Shown: positions 7,909 to 17,255, counted from the stretch's first letter. The stretch: DNA of 64,000 bases from CAZNUP01 sp964609775 (GCA_964609775.1 CAZSSJ010000004.1:1-64000); one strand, 5' to 3'. Numbers and translations are program-made. The notes: a model not told the origin generated them from the letters alone.

Positions 7909-8019
7909 CCAAAGACAAGTGATAATCCATTTGGAGGCAACTTCCAACCTGGACCCAAACTCTCTCGAAACAACCGTGTCCCCCACCACCATCACCTCAT
8001 GTGCCCCGCTCTCCCTCAT
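7897..8019 (-). CDS. Possible 40-aa peptide or gene remnant
   Basis: The minus strand here encodes MRESGAHEVMVVGDTVVSRE and continues for 20 more residues with protein-like composition. TATCAT ends eight bases before the ATG. It overlaps the 3' end of the neighbouring orphan gene by 12 bases. It may be a short real gene or the remnant of a larger one; nothing identifies a family. Confidence 0.25.
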   Translation of the reverse strand: MRESGAHEVMVVGDTVVSREFGSRLEVASKWIITCLWLAL

Positions 8020-8112
8020 CCCCGCATATGATAACCTTATGATAACCTATTAAGAATATCTAAATCTCACGCTCAAAGACTCTAAGAAGCTGCCACTCTA
8101 AACGAAAACGTC

Positions 8113-8361
8113 ATGTCCAGAGGAAAATACCAACCTAGATACGACCCCTTCGGCTGGCCGGAATGGCAATCAACTGACACCACTATCCCTGCCGATCTTG
8201 CCAAATTGGTCAGAAATCTCAGAACTGTCGAAAGATACCTCTACGCTGGATACCCGCCCGACCTCGCCCCGGACAACGCCGAGGCTCACCCAATCAGACT
8301 CCTAAAAATGGCCACCCATCTGGATCTTAATCCGCAAGCAAAAACAAGACTAAATAGATAA
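8113..8361 (+). CDS. Orphan small protein, 82 aa
   Basis: Starts MSRGKYQPRYDPFGWPEWQS and is rich in Pro, Trp and Tyr at the N-terminus, with a helical C-terminal half (ADLAKLVRNLRTVERYLYAG). It ends two bases before the next gene, so the two form an operon. No clear -10 box or Shine-Dalgarno sequence precedes it. No family is recognised. Confidence 0.55.
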   Translation: MSRGKYQPRYDPFGWPEWQSTDTTIPADLAKLVRNLRTVERYLYAGYPPDLAPDNAEAHPIRLLKMATHLDLNPQAKTRLNR

Positions 8362-8363
8362 GA

Positions 8364-8918
8364 ATGCTCAGCGTTCACGACATTCCCGAAGCCATCATCA
8401 CCGACGTCACTGTCATCGAGAAAGATTTAAACCCGGATCTGGCCGCACAACTGGAACAGGCAGAGATCGCTGCCGCGCCACAACTCCTGCACGAAGACGA
8501 CATAAAACTCCTTGACGAATTTAATGCCGCCGGCCGATTCCTCAAAGGAGACAGTCAAGCAGTTGAATCAGTTACATCAACCGGCATCCTTGCCAAGGTC
8601 CTCGACTCAATCGATGGGAATATAGGTTTCCACTTCTTTGTCACCGAATGGATCAAATCAGGGAAGCAAGAGCTGCCAATTGAGACGATGCAACGAGCCT
8701 TTGTCAAAACTTTCGAGCAACAACGCATCTTCAGAACACAGCTGACAACACTCCCTGCGGGGCTGAACCTCTCCGTGGCAACTGCTAACCAAATACTCGA
8801 CCATCAAGCGCGCCACATCATGCTCGTCTGGAGCCAAATCCCGGAAGAAAAAATTCCCCAACCGGTCCTGGGTGAGTTAATCAAGCTTCAACAAGAGCTA
8901 GAAGTAGTCCTTGATTAA
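8364..8918 (+). CDS. Orphan protein, 184 aa, all-alpha
   Basis: Starts MLSVHDIPEAIITDVTVIEK. Composition and spacing suggest an all-helical soluble protein with no membrane segment or metal-binding cluster. It follows the 82-aa orphan after two bases. Its last 38 bases overlap the convergent Ppx/GppA gene. No family recognised. Confidence 0.6.
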   Translation: MLSVHDIPEAIITDVTVIEKDLNPDLAAQLEQAEIAAAPQLLHEDDIKLLDEFNAAGRFLKGDSQAVESVTSTGILAKVLDSIDGNIGFHFFVTEWIKSGKQELPIETMQRAFVKTFEQQRIFRTQLTTLPAGLNLSVATANQILDHQARHIMLVWSQIPEEKIPQPVLGELIKLQQELEVVLD

Positions 8919-9819
8919 TATTCGCGTTTGACGGAATCACATACGGCGCTTCAATTCTCTTTGCCAACTCCACCACATTCAAAAAAGCCTTATCTATTCC
9001 CCACATATACTTTGTCGTCGGTGATCTGAACATCTCCTCCCTCGTGTCGTAGGGAATCCTCCAAACACCACCCAGAAACTTCTCCATTACGGCCACACTC
9101 GCTCTCTTGGGGTGACTTGGAGATCCGCCATAATCCTGAACCGGTAGTCTCACTCCCGCAAAGACATCAATAATGCAGGAGGATCCATAGACGATTGGTG
9201 TCCTAATCTTTTCCGGCACCGGCTGCAACTGTTGCAGAACATAATTCCTCATCTTCCCGATCTCTGCCCGTTTTGGAAAATCAAGCGCCCCATGCCCGGG
9301 CGTAAATCTATCCCATAACATACTCGTCCCCGTTTTCAGCAGAAACGATTTCTTAAGCTTCCGCCGATTGCCAATCAAAATCTGCACACTTCCTCCTCCC
9401 ACATCCAAAATTGTGAAATCTTCATCCGTCCTAAAATCCCGAAGTACTGCCCGATAAAAAAGCTCCGCCTCCTCCTGCTGGCTGATTATCTCTACCTGAA
9501 AGCCCACCTTTTTCTTAATTAACTCCACCACTTCCTTGCCCACCTGACCCATTTCCCGAAGAGCATGTGTTGAGACCACGCGAACCCGATCAACTTTTTC
9601 CTTCTCCATGACTTGCTTGCACCTCCCAAGCTCGCCAATTGTTTGCTGCAGATATTCCTCCTTCGGCCTTCCTCCGTTCTCCTCCATCCGCACCCCAAGA
9701 CAAGTCAAATTATTCGACTGTTCAATTGTTTTAAGATCGCCAGAGGCGGTCTTCTCCACAATCTGCAGTTTCACCTTCAGTGTCCCAATGTCGACCACTC
9801 CATACCTTTTCACTCTCAT
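8881..9819 (-). CDS. Ppx/GppA-family phosphatase
   Basis: 312 aa with the ASKHA-fold pattern: GVVDIGTLKVKLQI at the N-terminus for the first phosphate loop, VVSTHALREM in the middle and ILDVGGGSVQILIG for the second phosphate loop. The family hydrolyses polyphosphate or guanosine pentaphosphate. The protein is short, lacking the C-terminal HD-like domain of long Ppx proteins, as in many bacterial single-domain homologues. Polyphosphate versus pppGpp activity cannot be decided from sequence. Confidence 0.85.
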   Translation of the reverse strand: MRVKRYGVVDIGTLKVKLQIVEKTASGDLKTIEQSNNLTCLGVRMEENGGRPKEEYLQQTIGELGRCKQVMEKEKVDRVRVVSTHALREMGQVGKEVVELIKKKVGFQVEIISQQEEAELFYRAVLRDFRTDEDFTILDVGGGSVQILIGNRRKLKKSFLLKTGTSMLWDRFTPGHGALDFPKRAEIGKMRNYVLQQLQPVPEKIRTPIVYGSSCIIDVFAGVRLPVQDYGGSPSHPKRASVAVMEKFLGGVWRIPYDTREEMFRSPTTKYMWGIDKAFLNVVELAKRIEAPYVIPSNANINQGLLLALVEA

Positions 9820-9907
9820 CGTGAAGAAACATTAACTCTCCCGCTAAAGAATTTCAAGAAGATGATTTTCTCTTGTATCCAAAACAAAATCAACTAAAAT
9901 AACGTTT

Positions 9908-10120
9908 ATGAACTCTCTCTTAACCCCTGCAACCGCAAGGTTCTTAAGCGGCTTCTTCACCAACCTGGCGGCCACTTGGTTCATCCTGACAGTAATCACA
10001 CCAAATTTTTTCAGCCTAGACACTCCTCAAGCCCTCATCCGATTGACAGGAAACATCACATCCTTTATGCTAACGGCGTGGCTGGCGATTAAGTTTGAAG
10101 GCCTATCCAAAAATGAATAA
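9908..10120 (+). CDS. Small two-helix membrane protein, copy A of a paired cassette
   Basis: 70 aa with two hydrophobic segments (about 17-34 and 47-62) separated by a loop. The sequence TNLAATWFILTVITP aligns with VNLAAAWLVVVLIAP of the protein at 46868-47080, and the second helices also align. TAAAAT (9895-9900) ends seven bases before the ATG, with TTGTAT at 9873-9878, predicting a leaderless start. It overlaps the next gene by eight bases. Function unknown. Confidence 0.7.
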   Translation: MNSLLTPATARFLSGFFTNLAATWFILTVITPNFFSLDTPQALIRLTGNITSFMLTAWLAIKFEGLSKNE

Positions 10121-10244
10121 TGAACTCTTTTCTCAATTGTTAAACAGTGGCTACATTGCCACAGCTCTGCTGGTCATTGCCATATCCTTAGCCTACATCG
10201 CCTTTAAAACACCAGGTGGCACCAAATCAAAATCGAAGCAGTGA
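10113..10244 (+). CDS. Single-pass membrane microprotein, copy A of a paired cassette
   Basis: 43 aa, starting MNNELFSQLLNSGYIATALL, with one membrane helix (about 13-32) and a basic tail. It resembles the 37-aa protein at 46752-46865: both have LLVIAI or LLVIAM followed by LAYIAFK or LLYIAYK and an SK-rich end. The start overlaps the end of the 70-aa gene, so the two are coupled. Function unknown. Confidence 0.65.
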   Translation: MNNELFSQLLNSGYIATALLVIAISLAYIAFKTPGGTKSKSKQ

Positions 10245-10765
10245 CACTTCTTTTGTCCACTTTTTCGTCAAAGCATAGCTTCCAAAAAACACCAGGTTAT
10301 ATCCCAAATCCCCAACGATTGTATTTCGGAAAAATGGCAGCCCCATCACGTAGCACTCCCACAACCCCTGGATCGTCTTTGGATACATCGTCCCCGAAAC
10401 CCACACCCCAAAATTCGTAATCAGAAAGAACAAAACTGAAGAGGCCATCGACAGAAAAACAATCTGCTTCCACAATATTCCTCCTCTTTGCCCTATTCTC
10501 TGTGCCCTTTGCCCCAAAAGAACAATCAATAAAAAACTGCCATACACCCACCCATCATCCCATGAAACCCTAAGAAAATGTCCGAAATAAACATCGCCAG
10601 AAGCGGAAACCCAAACGCTCTCCATCCTTTAAAATACGCCCCGCCAAAGAGCGCCATCGCCCCAATCAGCGCCACGTTCGCTGGATGCGGCACAATCCGC
10701 ATTCCCGCCGCCACGAACACCACCCAAATCGGGCTCAAAATAATTCTGTTTAATATCTCCTTCAT
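10227..10765 (-). pseudogene. DUF6580-like membrane protein, frameshifted
   Basis: The first frame (from 10765) encodes MKEILNRIILSPIWVVFVAA, then PHPANVALIGAMALFGGAY, and ends soon after FLGFHGMM. Another frame continues at once with GWVYGSFLLIVLLG and later ITNFGVWVSGTMYPKT and GLPFFRNTIVGDLGYN. Together these match the layout of DUF6580 integral membrane proteins, which are related to substrate-binding components of vitamin transporters. The break lies in a G-rich stretch near 10550-10562 and looks like loss of one base. The gene is truly broken, or this is a sequencing error in a homopolymer-rich region. Confidence 0.7.
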
Positions 10766-10867
10766 TCCTCAATCACTAATTCACTCGGTTTCCTCCTCCG
10801 CTTTTCCCTCCTGTCAACCACCCGTTTGTCCGGAAGCTCACTGTCCAAAAGTTGATATAATCCGCTC

Positions 10868-13800
10868 GTGAAATTGACAGCAGAAATGATCCGGGAACAC
10901 GTGGGAGCGGTATTCTTTTCCCGCGGGAAAGACTATTTTCTTAGCGGGCGGGCCTCCAAAGTAAGCTGCGAAAAAGAGATAATTAGCGGTTTGGTCCGGG
11001 GATCTTCTCTCTATCAAACCACTATTTTCCTTGGAGACAATGAAATTGCCGATTCCGAATGTTCCTGTCCGATGGAAACGGCCTGCAAACACGTTGCCGC
11101 CTTAGGCCTCAAAGCCTTGCCGCTAATTAACGCCCGGGAGAGCCTTGTCCACCTAACCCCTAAGCCGACCCAACCGTCCTGGGCAAAACAACTGGAAAGA
11201 ATCGAGAAGAAAATCGATACCACTGGCCCGCGGCAATTTGACCTCCAAATCCTCCTGGCAATTGAGCAAGCAGACTTGGAAGACTATTATCTCTTCGGGA
11301 GCCATGACTATCGGGACCTCAAAGTTCTTTCTCTCCGCCCGCGTCTTTTCGACCCGACTGACAACACCGTTTCCTTAAATCACGCCCGCTGGGACCATGG
11401 CGCCTATGGAAATGGTTTAATCTATTGGGACAAAAAGACCGGCACGCTAAAATCCGAAGCTCAATTTTTCCTGAAGTCCCTGAACGCCGCCCTGGATAAA
11501 AGACTGAACACTTCCTGGCAAACGGTCACTCCGGCCAATGCCGCCTCAGTTTGGCAAGCTCTTAAAGATCACAAGCGCTTCGGCGTTTCGCTTTTTGCCG
11601 GTAAAAAGAGTCCAGTCCCGGTTGTAGTCAGCCCAACTCCGGTTGACATTTCCCTGGTCATTCAGGAGGAAAAGAAAGCTGGCGCCATTTCCCTAAGCCG
11701 CCAGGTTCTGGCCGGAGAGGTGGTTCTTAATCCCAAGTGCCATTTGCTTTTGGGCTCCCCGCCGTGTTTCTGCCTAACCATCGTTGGCTCCACCCTGGAT
11801 CTTCCTGAATCCGCCAACTGCTTCACTCTTTCCGCCGTCTCCGGATCCGCTCCCGAATTCGACCGTGAGCCAGTCATCACCATTCCCGCGTCCAGTCTCC
11901 GTCTGTTTCAAAAAGACCACCTGCCCAAACTGGCAAGACACTACAATCTCAAGAGCCTCACTGGTAAATTTCCCCTTCCCCGAATCATAACCCCCAATCC
12001 GGTGTTGACGATCGAGAAAATCGGCCGGAATAAGATCGCTCTCCGCCTCGGCCAGGAAGAAACTCCCGCCGGCAATGTCCTCATTGATGAGCCTGCTGCT
12101 CAAAAGTTGCGTCAGGAAGCAGAGAGTCGTCTCCAAAAAATCTATCCCGATTTTGCCCCGGATCTCATTCTTGAGGGTCTGCCCGCAGCCCGTTTTGTCT
12201 CCGAAACCCTGCCAAAACTGCCCGGCCGGGAAATCAAAATTGCCGGCCTCCCGGAATTGCCAAATTTCACTCTCGACGAAACCGAGGCAGAAATAAATTT
12301 TAATCTGGCCGAGACCGATTCCGACCACGACTGGTTCGATCTCAAAATCAGGGTTTCCGTCAGTGGCGAAGACGTTCCCTTCTCTGAATTGTTTGCTGCG
12401 CTGGTCCGGGGAGAAAGTCATCTTCTCCTGGAAAGCGGCCGCTATTTTTCTTTGTCGAACCCCAAATTTGCCAAGTTAAAAGACCTCATCGCTGAAGCCA
12501 AATCTCTTCAGGATCATCACCGGGAAGGTCTCCGGTTGAGCCACTTCCAGTTGGGATTTTGGGAAGAACTATCAAGACTTGGCATCGTCGGGGAACAAGC
12601 CAAACGTTGGGAGGAAATCTCCCTGGGGCTCAAACATTTCACTCACATCGACACTCTGTCAGAGCCGCCCGGCTTTGAAGGTCATCTGCGCCCCTATCAA
12701 AAAGAGGGCTTTTCCTATCTTTCCTCCCTGCGAAAATTTAATCTTGGCGGAATTCTGGCTGATGACATGGGCTTGGGCAAGACCGTGCAAGCAATCTGCC
12801 TCATCCTAAGCGCTCAGCACTCACACCCCTTTTTAATCCTCGCCCCCACCAGTGTCGTGGAAAATTGGGATGCTGAGCTCTCCCGTTTCGCGCCCGGGCT
12901 CTCAAAAATAATCCTGCGCCGCGGGGACCGAAGTGAGCACTACCAAAATCTTGACAGGGCAAAAGTTGTCGTCTGCTCCTATCCTCTTCTCCTGCGAGAC
13001 TTTGACAAGCTGAAACAAATTGAATTTGACACCATCATCCTCGATGAGGCCCAGGCGGCCAAAAACCATCAATCAAAAGTCTATTCGTCAGCCCGCCGGC
13101 TCAACGCCGCCTCCAAGATTGCCCTCACCGGCACCCCCATGGAAAACAATCTCATGGAGCTTTGGTCCGTCATTTCCATCGTCGCTCCCGGCCTTTTCCC
13201 TTCACCTCAATTTTTTTCAGAAAACTTTCGCCTCCCAATCGAAAAATTCCAAAATCAGGAAGCCCTGGCCAAGCTTCGCAGCCGGCTCCGTCCCTTCCTC
13301 CTGCGAAGGCAAAAAGAATTCGTGGAAAAAGACCTCCCTCAAAAAACTGTCCAGACAACTCTTTTGGAAATGAACCCGGAGCACCGGAAAATCTACAATC
13401 TTCACTTGACCCGTGAACGCCAAAAAGTCCTTGGCCTTCTCGAAAGCAATGGCTTCAAAAATCATCGCTTTGAGATTCTCAAATCCCTAACCGTGTTGCG
13501 CCAGTTATGCCTTGACCCCTCGCTCGTTGACCCGAAATATGGGTCTGTCTCACCCACCAAAATCGAGGCCTTTCGGGACCAGCTGGCCGAGCTTCTGGCC
13601 GGCCACCACAAGGCTCTGGTTTTCAGTCAATTCACGTCCTTTCTCGCCACCGTCAGACGCCACCTTGACTCCGCCTCTCTTCCCTACCTCTATCTCGACG
13701 GCAGCACCAAAAACCGCGGCGACCTCATCAGCAAATTCCAGAGCAATCCTGATATTCCGTTATTCCTCATCAGCCTCAAAGCCGGCGGCTCCGGCCTCAA

Positions 13801-14059
13801 CCTCACCGCCGCCGACTATTGCCTCCTCCTTGACCCCTGGTGGAACCCGGCTGTTGAGCATCAGGCCATCGACCGCACCCACCGCATCGGTCAGGAAAAA
13901 CCCGTTTTTGTCTATAAATACATCCTCAAAGATTCGGTCGAGGAAAAAGTCCTCCGTCTTCAGGAGAAAAAAGAAGCCCTTTTTAAAAACGTCTTGGAAG
14001 AGGGCAACCTCTTTTCCTCCCTAATAACCGATCAGGACGTCCGCGAAATTTTCAGTTGA
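10868..14059 (+). CDS. SWIM zinc-finger SNF2/Rad54-family helicase
   Basis: 1063 aa. A SWIM finger CSCPMETACKH lies at about residues 65-76. The SNF2 motor in the C-terminal 450 residues shows ILADDMGLGKTVQAI (about 629-643), DEAQ (about 725), LTGTPMEN, and the helicase C-terminal signature LKAGGSGLNLTAADYCLLLDPWWNP with QAIDRTHRIGQ (about 998). It probably remodels protein-DNA complexes or moves along duplex DNA. The GTG start lies six bases after an extended -10 box (TGaTATAAT, ending 10861), so a leaderless mRNA is predicted. Confidence 0.93.
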   Translation: MKLTAEMIREHVGAVFFSRGKDYFLSGRASKVSCEKEIISGLVRGSSLYQTTIFLGDNEIADSECSCPMETACKHVAALGLKALPLINARESLVHLTPKPTQPSWAKQLERIEKKIDTTGPRQFDLQILLAIEQADLEDYYLFGSHDYRDLKVLSLRPRLFDPTDNTVSLNHARWDHGAYGNGLIYWDKKTGTLKSEAQFFLKSLNAALDKRLNTSWQTVTPANAASVWQALKDHKRFGVSLFAGKKSPVPVVVSPTPVDISLVIQEEKKAGAISLSRQVLAGEVVLNPKCHLLLGSPPCFCLTIVGSTLDLPESANCFTLSAVSGSAPEFDREPVITIPASSLRLFQKDHLPKLARHYNLKSLTGKFPLPRIITPNPVLTIEKIGRNKIALRLGQEETPAGNVLIDEPAAQKLRQEAESRLQKIYPDFAPDLILEGLPAARFVSETLPKLPGREIKIAGLPELPNFTLDETEAEINFNLAETDSDHDWFDLKIRVSVSGEDVPFSELFAALVRGESHLLLESGRYFSLSNPKFAKLKDLIAEAKSLQDHHREGLRLSHFQLGFWEELSRLGIVGEQAKRWEEISLGLKHFTHIDTLSEPPGFEGHLRPYQKEGFSYLSSLRKFNLGGILADDMGLGKTVQAICLILSAQHSHPFLILAPTSVVENWDAELSRFAPGLSKIILRRGDRSEHYQNLDRAKVVVCSYPLLLRDFDKLKQIEFDTIILDEAQAAKNHQSKVYSSARRLNAASKIALTGTPMENNLMELWSVISIVAPGLFPSPQFFSENFRLPIEKFQNQEALAKLRSRLRPFLLRRQKEFVEKDLPQKTVQTTLLEMNPEHRKIYNLHLTRERQKVLGLLESNGFKNHRFEILKSLTVLRQLCLDPSLVDPKYGSVSPTKIEAFRDQLAELLAGHHKALVFSQFTSFLATVRRHLDSASLPYLYLDGSTKNRGDLISKFQSNPDIPLFLISLKAGGSGLNLTAADYCLLLDPWWNPAVEHQAIDRTHRIGQEKPVFVYKYILKDSVEEKVLRLQEKKEALFKNVLEEGNLFSSLITDQDVREIFS

Positions 14060-14205
14060 GCCCCACCATCACCCGAACAAAATGAAAAATTTCACTTTTC
14101 TAATTTTTTAATTCTCCGCAATCCCGTGCCGCAATCCTCAAGTAATCACTTATCTCTGCTCTTGTCCTAAAAAGGATAACTTGAACTTCAGTATAATAGG
14201 GCCAG

Positions 14206-14556
14206 ATGGCCGACCCGCTTCCTAACTATCTCAGGCAACTAATCAAGCACCTGGACGAGAACCAACTTCATGCCCTGAATCAGTTAATTGTTGAAAGACT
14301 GAAACTTCTCCACAAAATGCACACCCTCTATGCCATGAAGGATTTCAATTTTTTCGACCGGGTCTCCTTCACTCATAATGGTCAAAAACTCGAGGGAACC
14401 ATAACCCGGCTCAACCAGAGCACAATTACTGTCCGCCTGGATAATGGTGAATTTTGGAAAGTCAGCCCGGGAGCGCTCACCAAAATGAGCCAGGATAATC
14501 CTCTCAAAGAAGTTCTGCCCCCAGGGGTTTGGGAGAAAATAAAGAAAAAAAGATAG
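14206..14556 (+). CDS. Small conserved-looking protein with SH3/KOW-like C-terminal domain
   Basis: 116 aa. The N-terminal half is helical (LRQLIKHLDENQLHALNQL); the C-terminal half is a beta-rich domain containing DRVSFTHNGQKLEGTI, LNQSTITVRLDNGEFWKVSP, resembling small SH3-like barrels that bind nucleic acid or ribosomes. TATAAT (14192-14197) ends eight bases before the ATG. The fold suggestion is inference from pattern. Confidence 0.6.
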   Translation: MADPLPNYLRQLIKHLDENQLHALNQLIVERLKLLHKMHTLYAMKDFNFFDRVSFTHNGQKLEGTITRLNQSTITVRLDNGEFWKVSPGALTKMSQDNPLKEVLPPGVWEKIKKKR

Positions 14557-14620
14557 CTTCTTTACCCTCTCTGTTCCCTTACTTCCTTGTTCCCCTCCTC
14601 TGTTTCATGAAAACGGAAAT

Positions 14621-14657
14621 TTGACAAATAGAGCAGAGAGAGAGAGAGAATAAGCAC
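14621..14657 (+). promoter_or_regulatory. AG-repeat promoter element, copy 3 (seven AG units)
   Basis: TTGACA (14621-14626), GAGAAT (14646-14651) and a 19-base spacer, two longer than in copies 1, 2 and 5 because of one extra AG unit (tract 14635-14648). Exactly six bases separate the -10 box from the ATG at 14658, so the predicted transcript starts at the ATG. Confidence 0.65.
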
Positions 14658-15182
14658 ATGCTCAGGAAAATTATAGAAATCTTTCAGCCCAGCCGTGAAA
14701 AACAAGGTCCAGAACAGGCTCGACCGGACTCCGAGAAAGAATGGGGCGAGGCTACCATCACGAAGAAACAAGAAGAGGTTGCCAGACTAGTAAAAAATGA
14801 CCATTATCACTATGGAGACACGGTTACTCTCAGCTCAGATCGCATCCTCTTCGGAGAAACAGTCGGTCCCGAAGAGCTAAGTTCCTATGGTAGCTATGTT
14901 GAAGCTATAAGAGCTGATCTCAATCTACAAGAACTTCTCACCGAGGGAACTGACCCGCAAGATCCCAAGGCCCAGCGTGGTTCCCGCGACCTCCGCCAGA
15001 CAAAAGATATCCCTTTTCAAACCTTCTCCCGGAGGACCTACTTTTCAACAAGACTCCCAAACGTCTATTGGGTCAAGGAAGAAAGATGGGATAACGGTTC
15101 TGGAAGGGACATCGTTACCATCGATAATTTGCTCGTCAGAGACAATCCCAAAAAGCCCAATTTTCCTCAACTCTACCACTAG
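14658..15182 (+). CDS. Orphan protein, 174 aa, under AG-repeat promoter
   Basis: Starts MLRKIIEIFQPSREKQGPEQ. The N-terminal third is charged and helical, the middle has TVTLSSDRILFGETVGPEEL, and the C-terminal part is rich in aromatic residues (YFSTRLPNVYWVKEERW). There is no signal peptide, membrane segment or known motif. The predicted mRNA is leaderless. The last four bases overlap the convergent ATPase gene. No family recognised. Confidence 0.6.
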   Translation: MLRKIIEIFQPSREKQGPEQARPDSEKEWGEATITKKQEEVARLVKNDHYHYGDTVTLSSDRILFGETVGPEELSSYGSYVEAIRADLNLQELLTEGTDPQDPKAQRGSRDLRQTKDIPFQTFSRRTYFSTRLPNVYWVKEERWDNGSGRDIVTIDNLLVRDNPKKPNFPQLYH

Positions 15183-16449
15183 TCCTCCACCAAAAACTCC
15201 CCCAGCGGCACAAATTCCACCTTTCCCCCGGAAAAACCGGTTTTGTGAGAAAAATTCTCGGTCACCACGAGCAGCTTCTCTCCGCCTCCATTCTTTCCCC
15301 AAAAACCAGCCACGACTTCTCCCTCTCTAAGAAGCTTTTCTCTGTCCGAAGAAAATTTCACCTCCACTGCCACATTTCCCTCCGGCCCTTGCGCCACAAA
15401 ATCCAGTTCTTTGCCGTCTTCAAAAACAAACCCCAATTTTTGGCTTTGCTTTTTTAACTTCCAATAGACAGCCGTTTCCGCTTTCGCCCCAAGATCTCCC
15501 TCTCCGGTCATCAAAGTTTTTAAACCAGTGTCCAAAGGATAGATTTTCTTTGGCCCATAAACTCTTTTTGAATGTGACGTGCTCCACTGTTCCAGCTTTC
15601 CTGTCAGAAAAGAGGCCTCAAAATAGCTGACATAGTCTTTAACCGTGTCCACACTGATCCCCAAAATCCCCGCCAAACGGTTGAAGCTTGTCCGACTGCC
15701 CACCCCGGCCATAAGAAGCTTATATAAATCTCGGACAACCTCCGGATTCCTGATCGGATAGATCCTGCCCAAGTCCCGAGCAAAAATGTCTTCCACAAGT
15801 GCAGAAAGATACTCGTTTGACGGCGCCAGAACATTTTCCGGATAGCCCCCCACAGTCAGGTAGTCCCGCACTTCCTTTTCCAGAAGATAGCTCTCTGAAG
15901 GTCGAATCTTCTTTTGACGAAACTCCAGAAATTCCCCAAAAGACAGCGGATAAATCACGGTGTTAATTTCCCGGCCGGTCAGCTTTCCTCCGTGGGAAGA
16001 AACCAACGCTGACGTTGAACCCGAACAAAACATTTTTAAATTTTCCCCATCATAAAGTGTTTTCAACTCTGCCTGCCAATTGGGACTGTCCTGAACTTCA
16101 TCAAAAAAAAGATACAGCTTTTTCGACCGGGGATGAGAAAACACCTGTCGAAATGCCGTCAGATGATCCGAAACGGAAACTCCAATCGCTCGGGCAAAAT
16201 CACAGGAAACATAGAGAATCTGCTCCGGAGAAACACCTTTCCTGAGCAAATCTCCGATCACCTGTTTCAAAATCGTCGTCTTCCCCACTCGCCGGCTGCC
16301 GGTGATAAGCTCAATCTGTTTCCGGCCCAATCTCTTTTCAAACAAATCAAGATACGCTCCCCGGCGAAAGCCGGTCTCAAAGCTTCTCTCCTCCCACCAG
16401 GGANNNNNNNNNNCCAGGGATTAAAGACAAAATAGTCCTGCTTTTCCAT
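15179..16449 (-). CDS. AAA-type ATPase with DUF4143 domain, intact across the scaffold gap
   Basis: The AAA_14 part shows ITGSRRVGKTTILKQV (Walker A) and KLYLFFDEVQDS (Walker B). The DUF4143 part follows with LTGREINTVIYPLSFGEF, LTVGGYPE and a nuclease-like VKFSSDREK end. The N-terminus crosses the N gap: before it MEKQDYFVFNPW and after it WEERSFETGFRRGAYLDLFE. Both contig ends carry CCAGGGA, so collapsing that overlap restores an in-frame NPWW motif typical of this family. About 420 aa. Function in the family is uncertain; a defence or toxin-related role has been suggested for some members. Confidence 0.85.
16404..16413. other. Scaffold gap (10 N) that is probably a seven-base overlap
   Basis: The base string CCAGGGA occurs immediately on both sides of the Ns (ending at 16403 and starting at 16414). 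Merging the two copies keeps the ATPase gene in frame, so the Ns probably hide no missing sequence. Confidence 0.7.
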
Positions 16450-16515
16450 CAAAAGCCATTTTAAACATAATCGAAGCTTTTGTCAACTTCCTTCGATCAT
16501 AATCGAAATACAAAA

Positions 16516-16544
16516 TTTGACCCACTTTATTCCCTTGACACTCC
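16516..16544. repeat. Direct repeat, left copy, flanking a BrnT/BrnA module
   Basis: The core GACCCACTTTATTCCC followed by TTGACAC is repeated at 17226-17255 with two or three changes. The pair brackets the toxin-antitoxin genes between them, about 0.7 kb apart, as a target-site duplication or recombination site would. Confidence 0.6.
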
Positions 16545-16822
16545 TAAACAGCCCCCTGCTCTTCTCTGACTTTTTCATCAAGAAACATTTTAATAAGCGA
16601 TTGATAAGGCACGTCCTTCTTGTTTGCTATTGCCTTCAATGTGTTCAGCAAGGAAGCTGGAACCCGCATGGTTATTGTTTTTGTCGACAGCTTGAGATTA
16701 GGAAAAACAGGATTAACGGTAGCCTTACTCCAATCAACATACTCAGTACTATCATGAGTGACCCAAAACTCTGCTTCCTCGTCCTCATTTTTAAATTGAG
16801 GTATTGGTTTTAGCCTATTCAT
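16544..16822 (-). CDS. brnA: BrnA-family antitoxin
   Basis: About 92 aa from the ATG at 16822 (MNRLKPIPQFKNEDEEAEFW). That opening, PIPxFxxEdEEaeFW, is the BrnA/CopG family signature; the C-terminus has the ribbon-helix-helix segment TMRVPASLLNTLKAIA. It neutralises BrnT and represses the operon. It begins eight bases inside the end of brnT. An upstream in-frame ATG at 16891 would lie deep inside brnT and is less likely. Confidence 0.85.
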   Translation of the reverse strand: MNRLKPIPQFKNEDEEAEFWVTHDSTEYVDWSKATVNPVFPNLKLSTKTITMRVPASLLNTLKAIANKKDVPYQSLIKMFLDEKVREEQGAV

Positions 16823-17132
16823 AATTTTCGCCTCCTCCTTGTTGCAGTTCTTTCCTCTCTTTTCTGTTTTGATCTCTAGCTGAGACCACACGAATTTTAT
16901 TCTTTCTAATTGTGAAGGCTAAGAAAATTAGCCTTCTTTCGTTTGTCACCCCTAACGCCTGAAATCTTCTTTCAATCTTAGAATGAGCCTCATCTTCACT
17001 TAAAAGCAGAGGCTCGTTCAAAAATATTTCTTCACACTCCCTGTAATCAACACTGTGCTTTTCTATGTGCTCCAAATTACCCTTGTCCCATTCAAAGCCC
17101 TGGATATTAATTAAATCATCCCCCAATACCAT
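16815..17132 (-). CDS. brnT: BrnT-family ribonuclease toxin
   Basis: 105 aa with FEWDKGNLEHIEKHSVDYRE near the N-terminus and RRFQALGVTNERRLIFLAFT and RVVSARDQNRKER at the end, the full BrnT pattern. BrnT is a RelE-fold RNase. It precedes its antitoxin, as is typical for this family. TACTAT lies 17 bases after TTGACT upstream, giving a leader of only about six bases. Confidence 0.9.
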   Translation of the reverse strand: MVLGDDLINIQGFEWDKGNLEHIEKHSVDYRECEEIFLNEPLLLSEDEAHSKIERRFQALGVTNERRLIFLAFTIRKNKIRVVSARDQNRKERKELQQGGGENYE

Positions 17133-17225
17133 AACTTGTATTTAATAGTACAATACATATTTCCCGAAGTCAAGCCACTATTCTTGAACCTGCGAATATC
17201 TCAGCACGGCTACGAGGAGATTCAT

Positions 17226-17255
17226 TTTCGACCCACTTTGTTCCCTTGACACCCC
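17226..17255. repeat. Direct repeat, right copy, flanking a BrnT/BrnA module
   Basis: Carries GACCCACTTTGTTCCC then TTGACAC, matching 16516-16544. Its TTGACA (17246-17251) could also serve as a -35 box for the gene at 17299. Confidence 0.6.
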
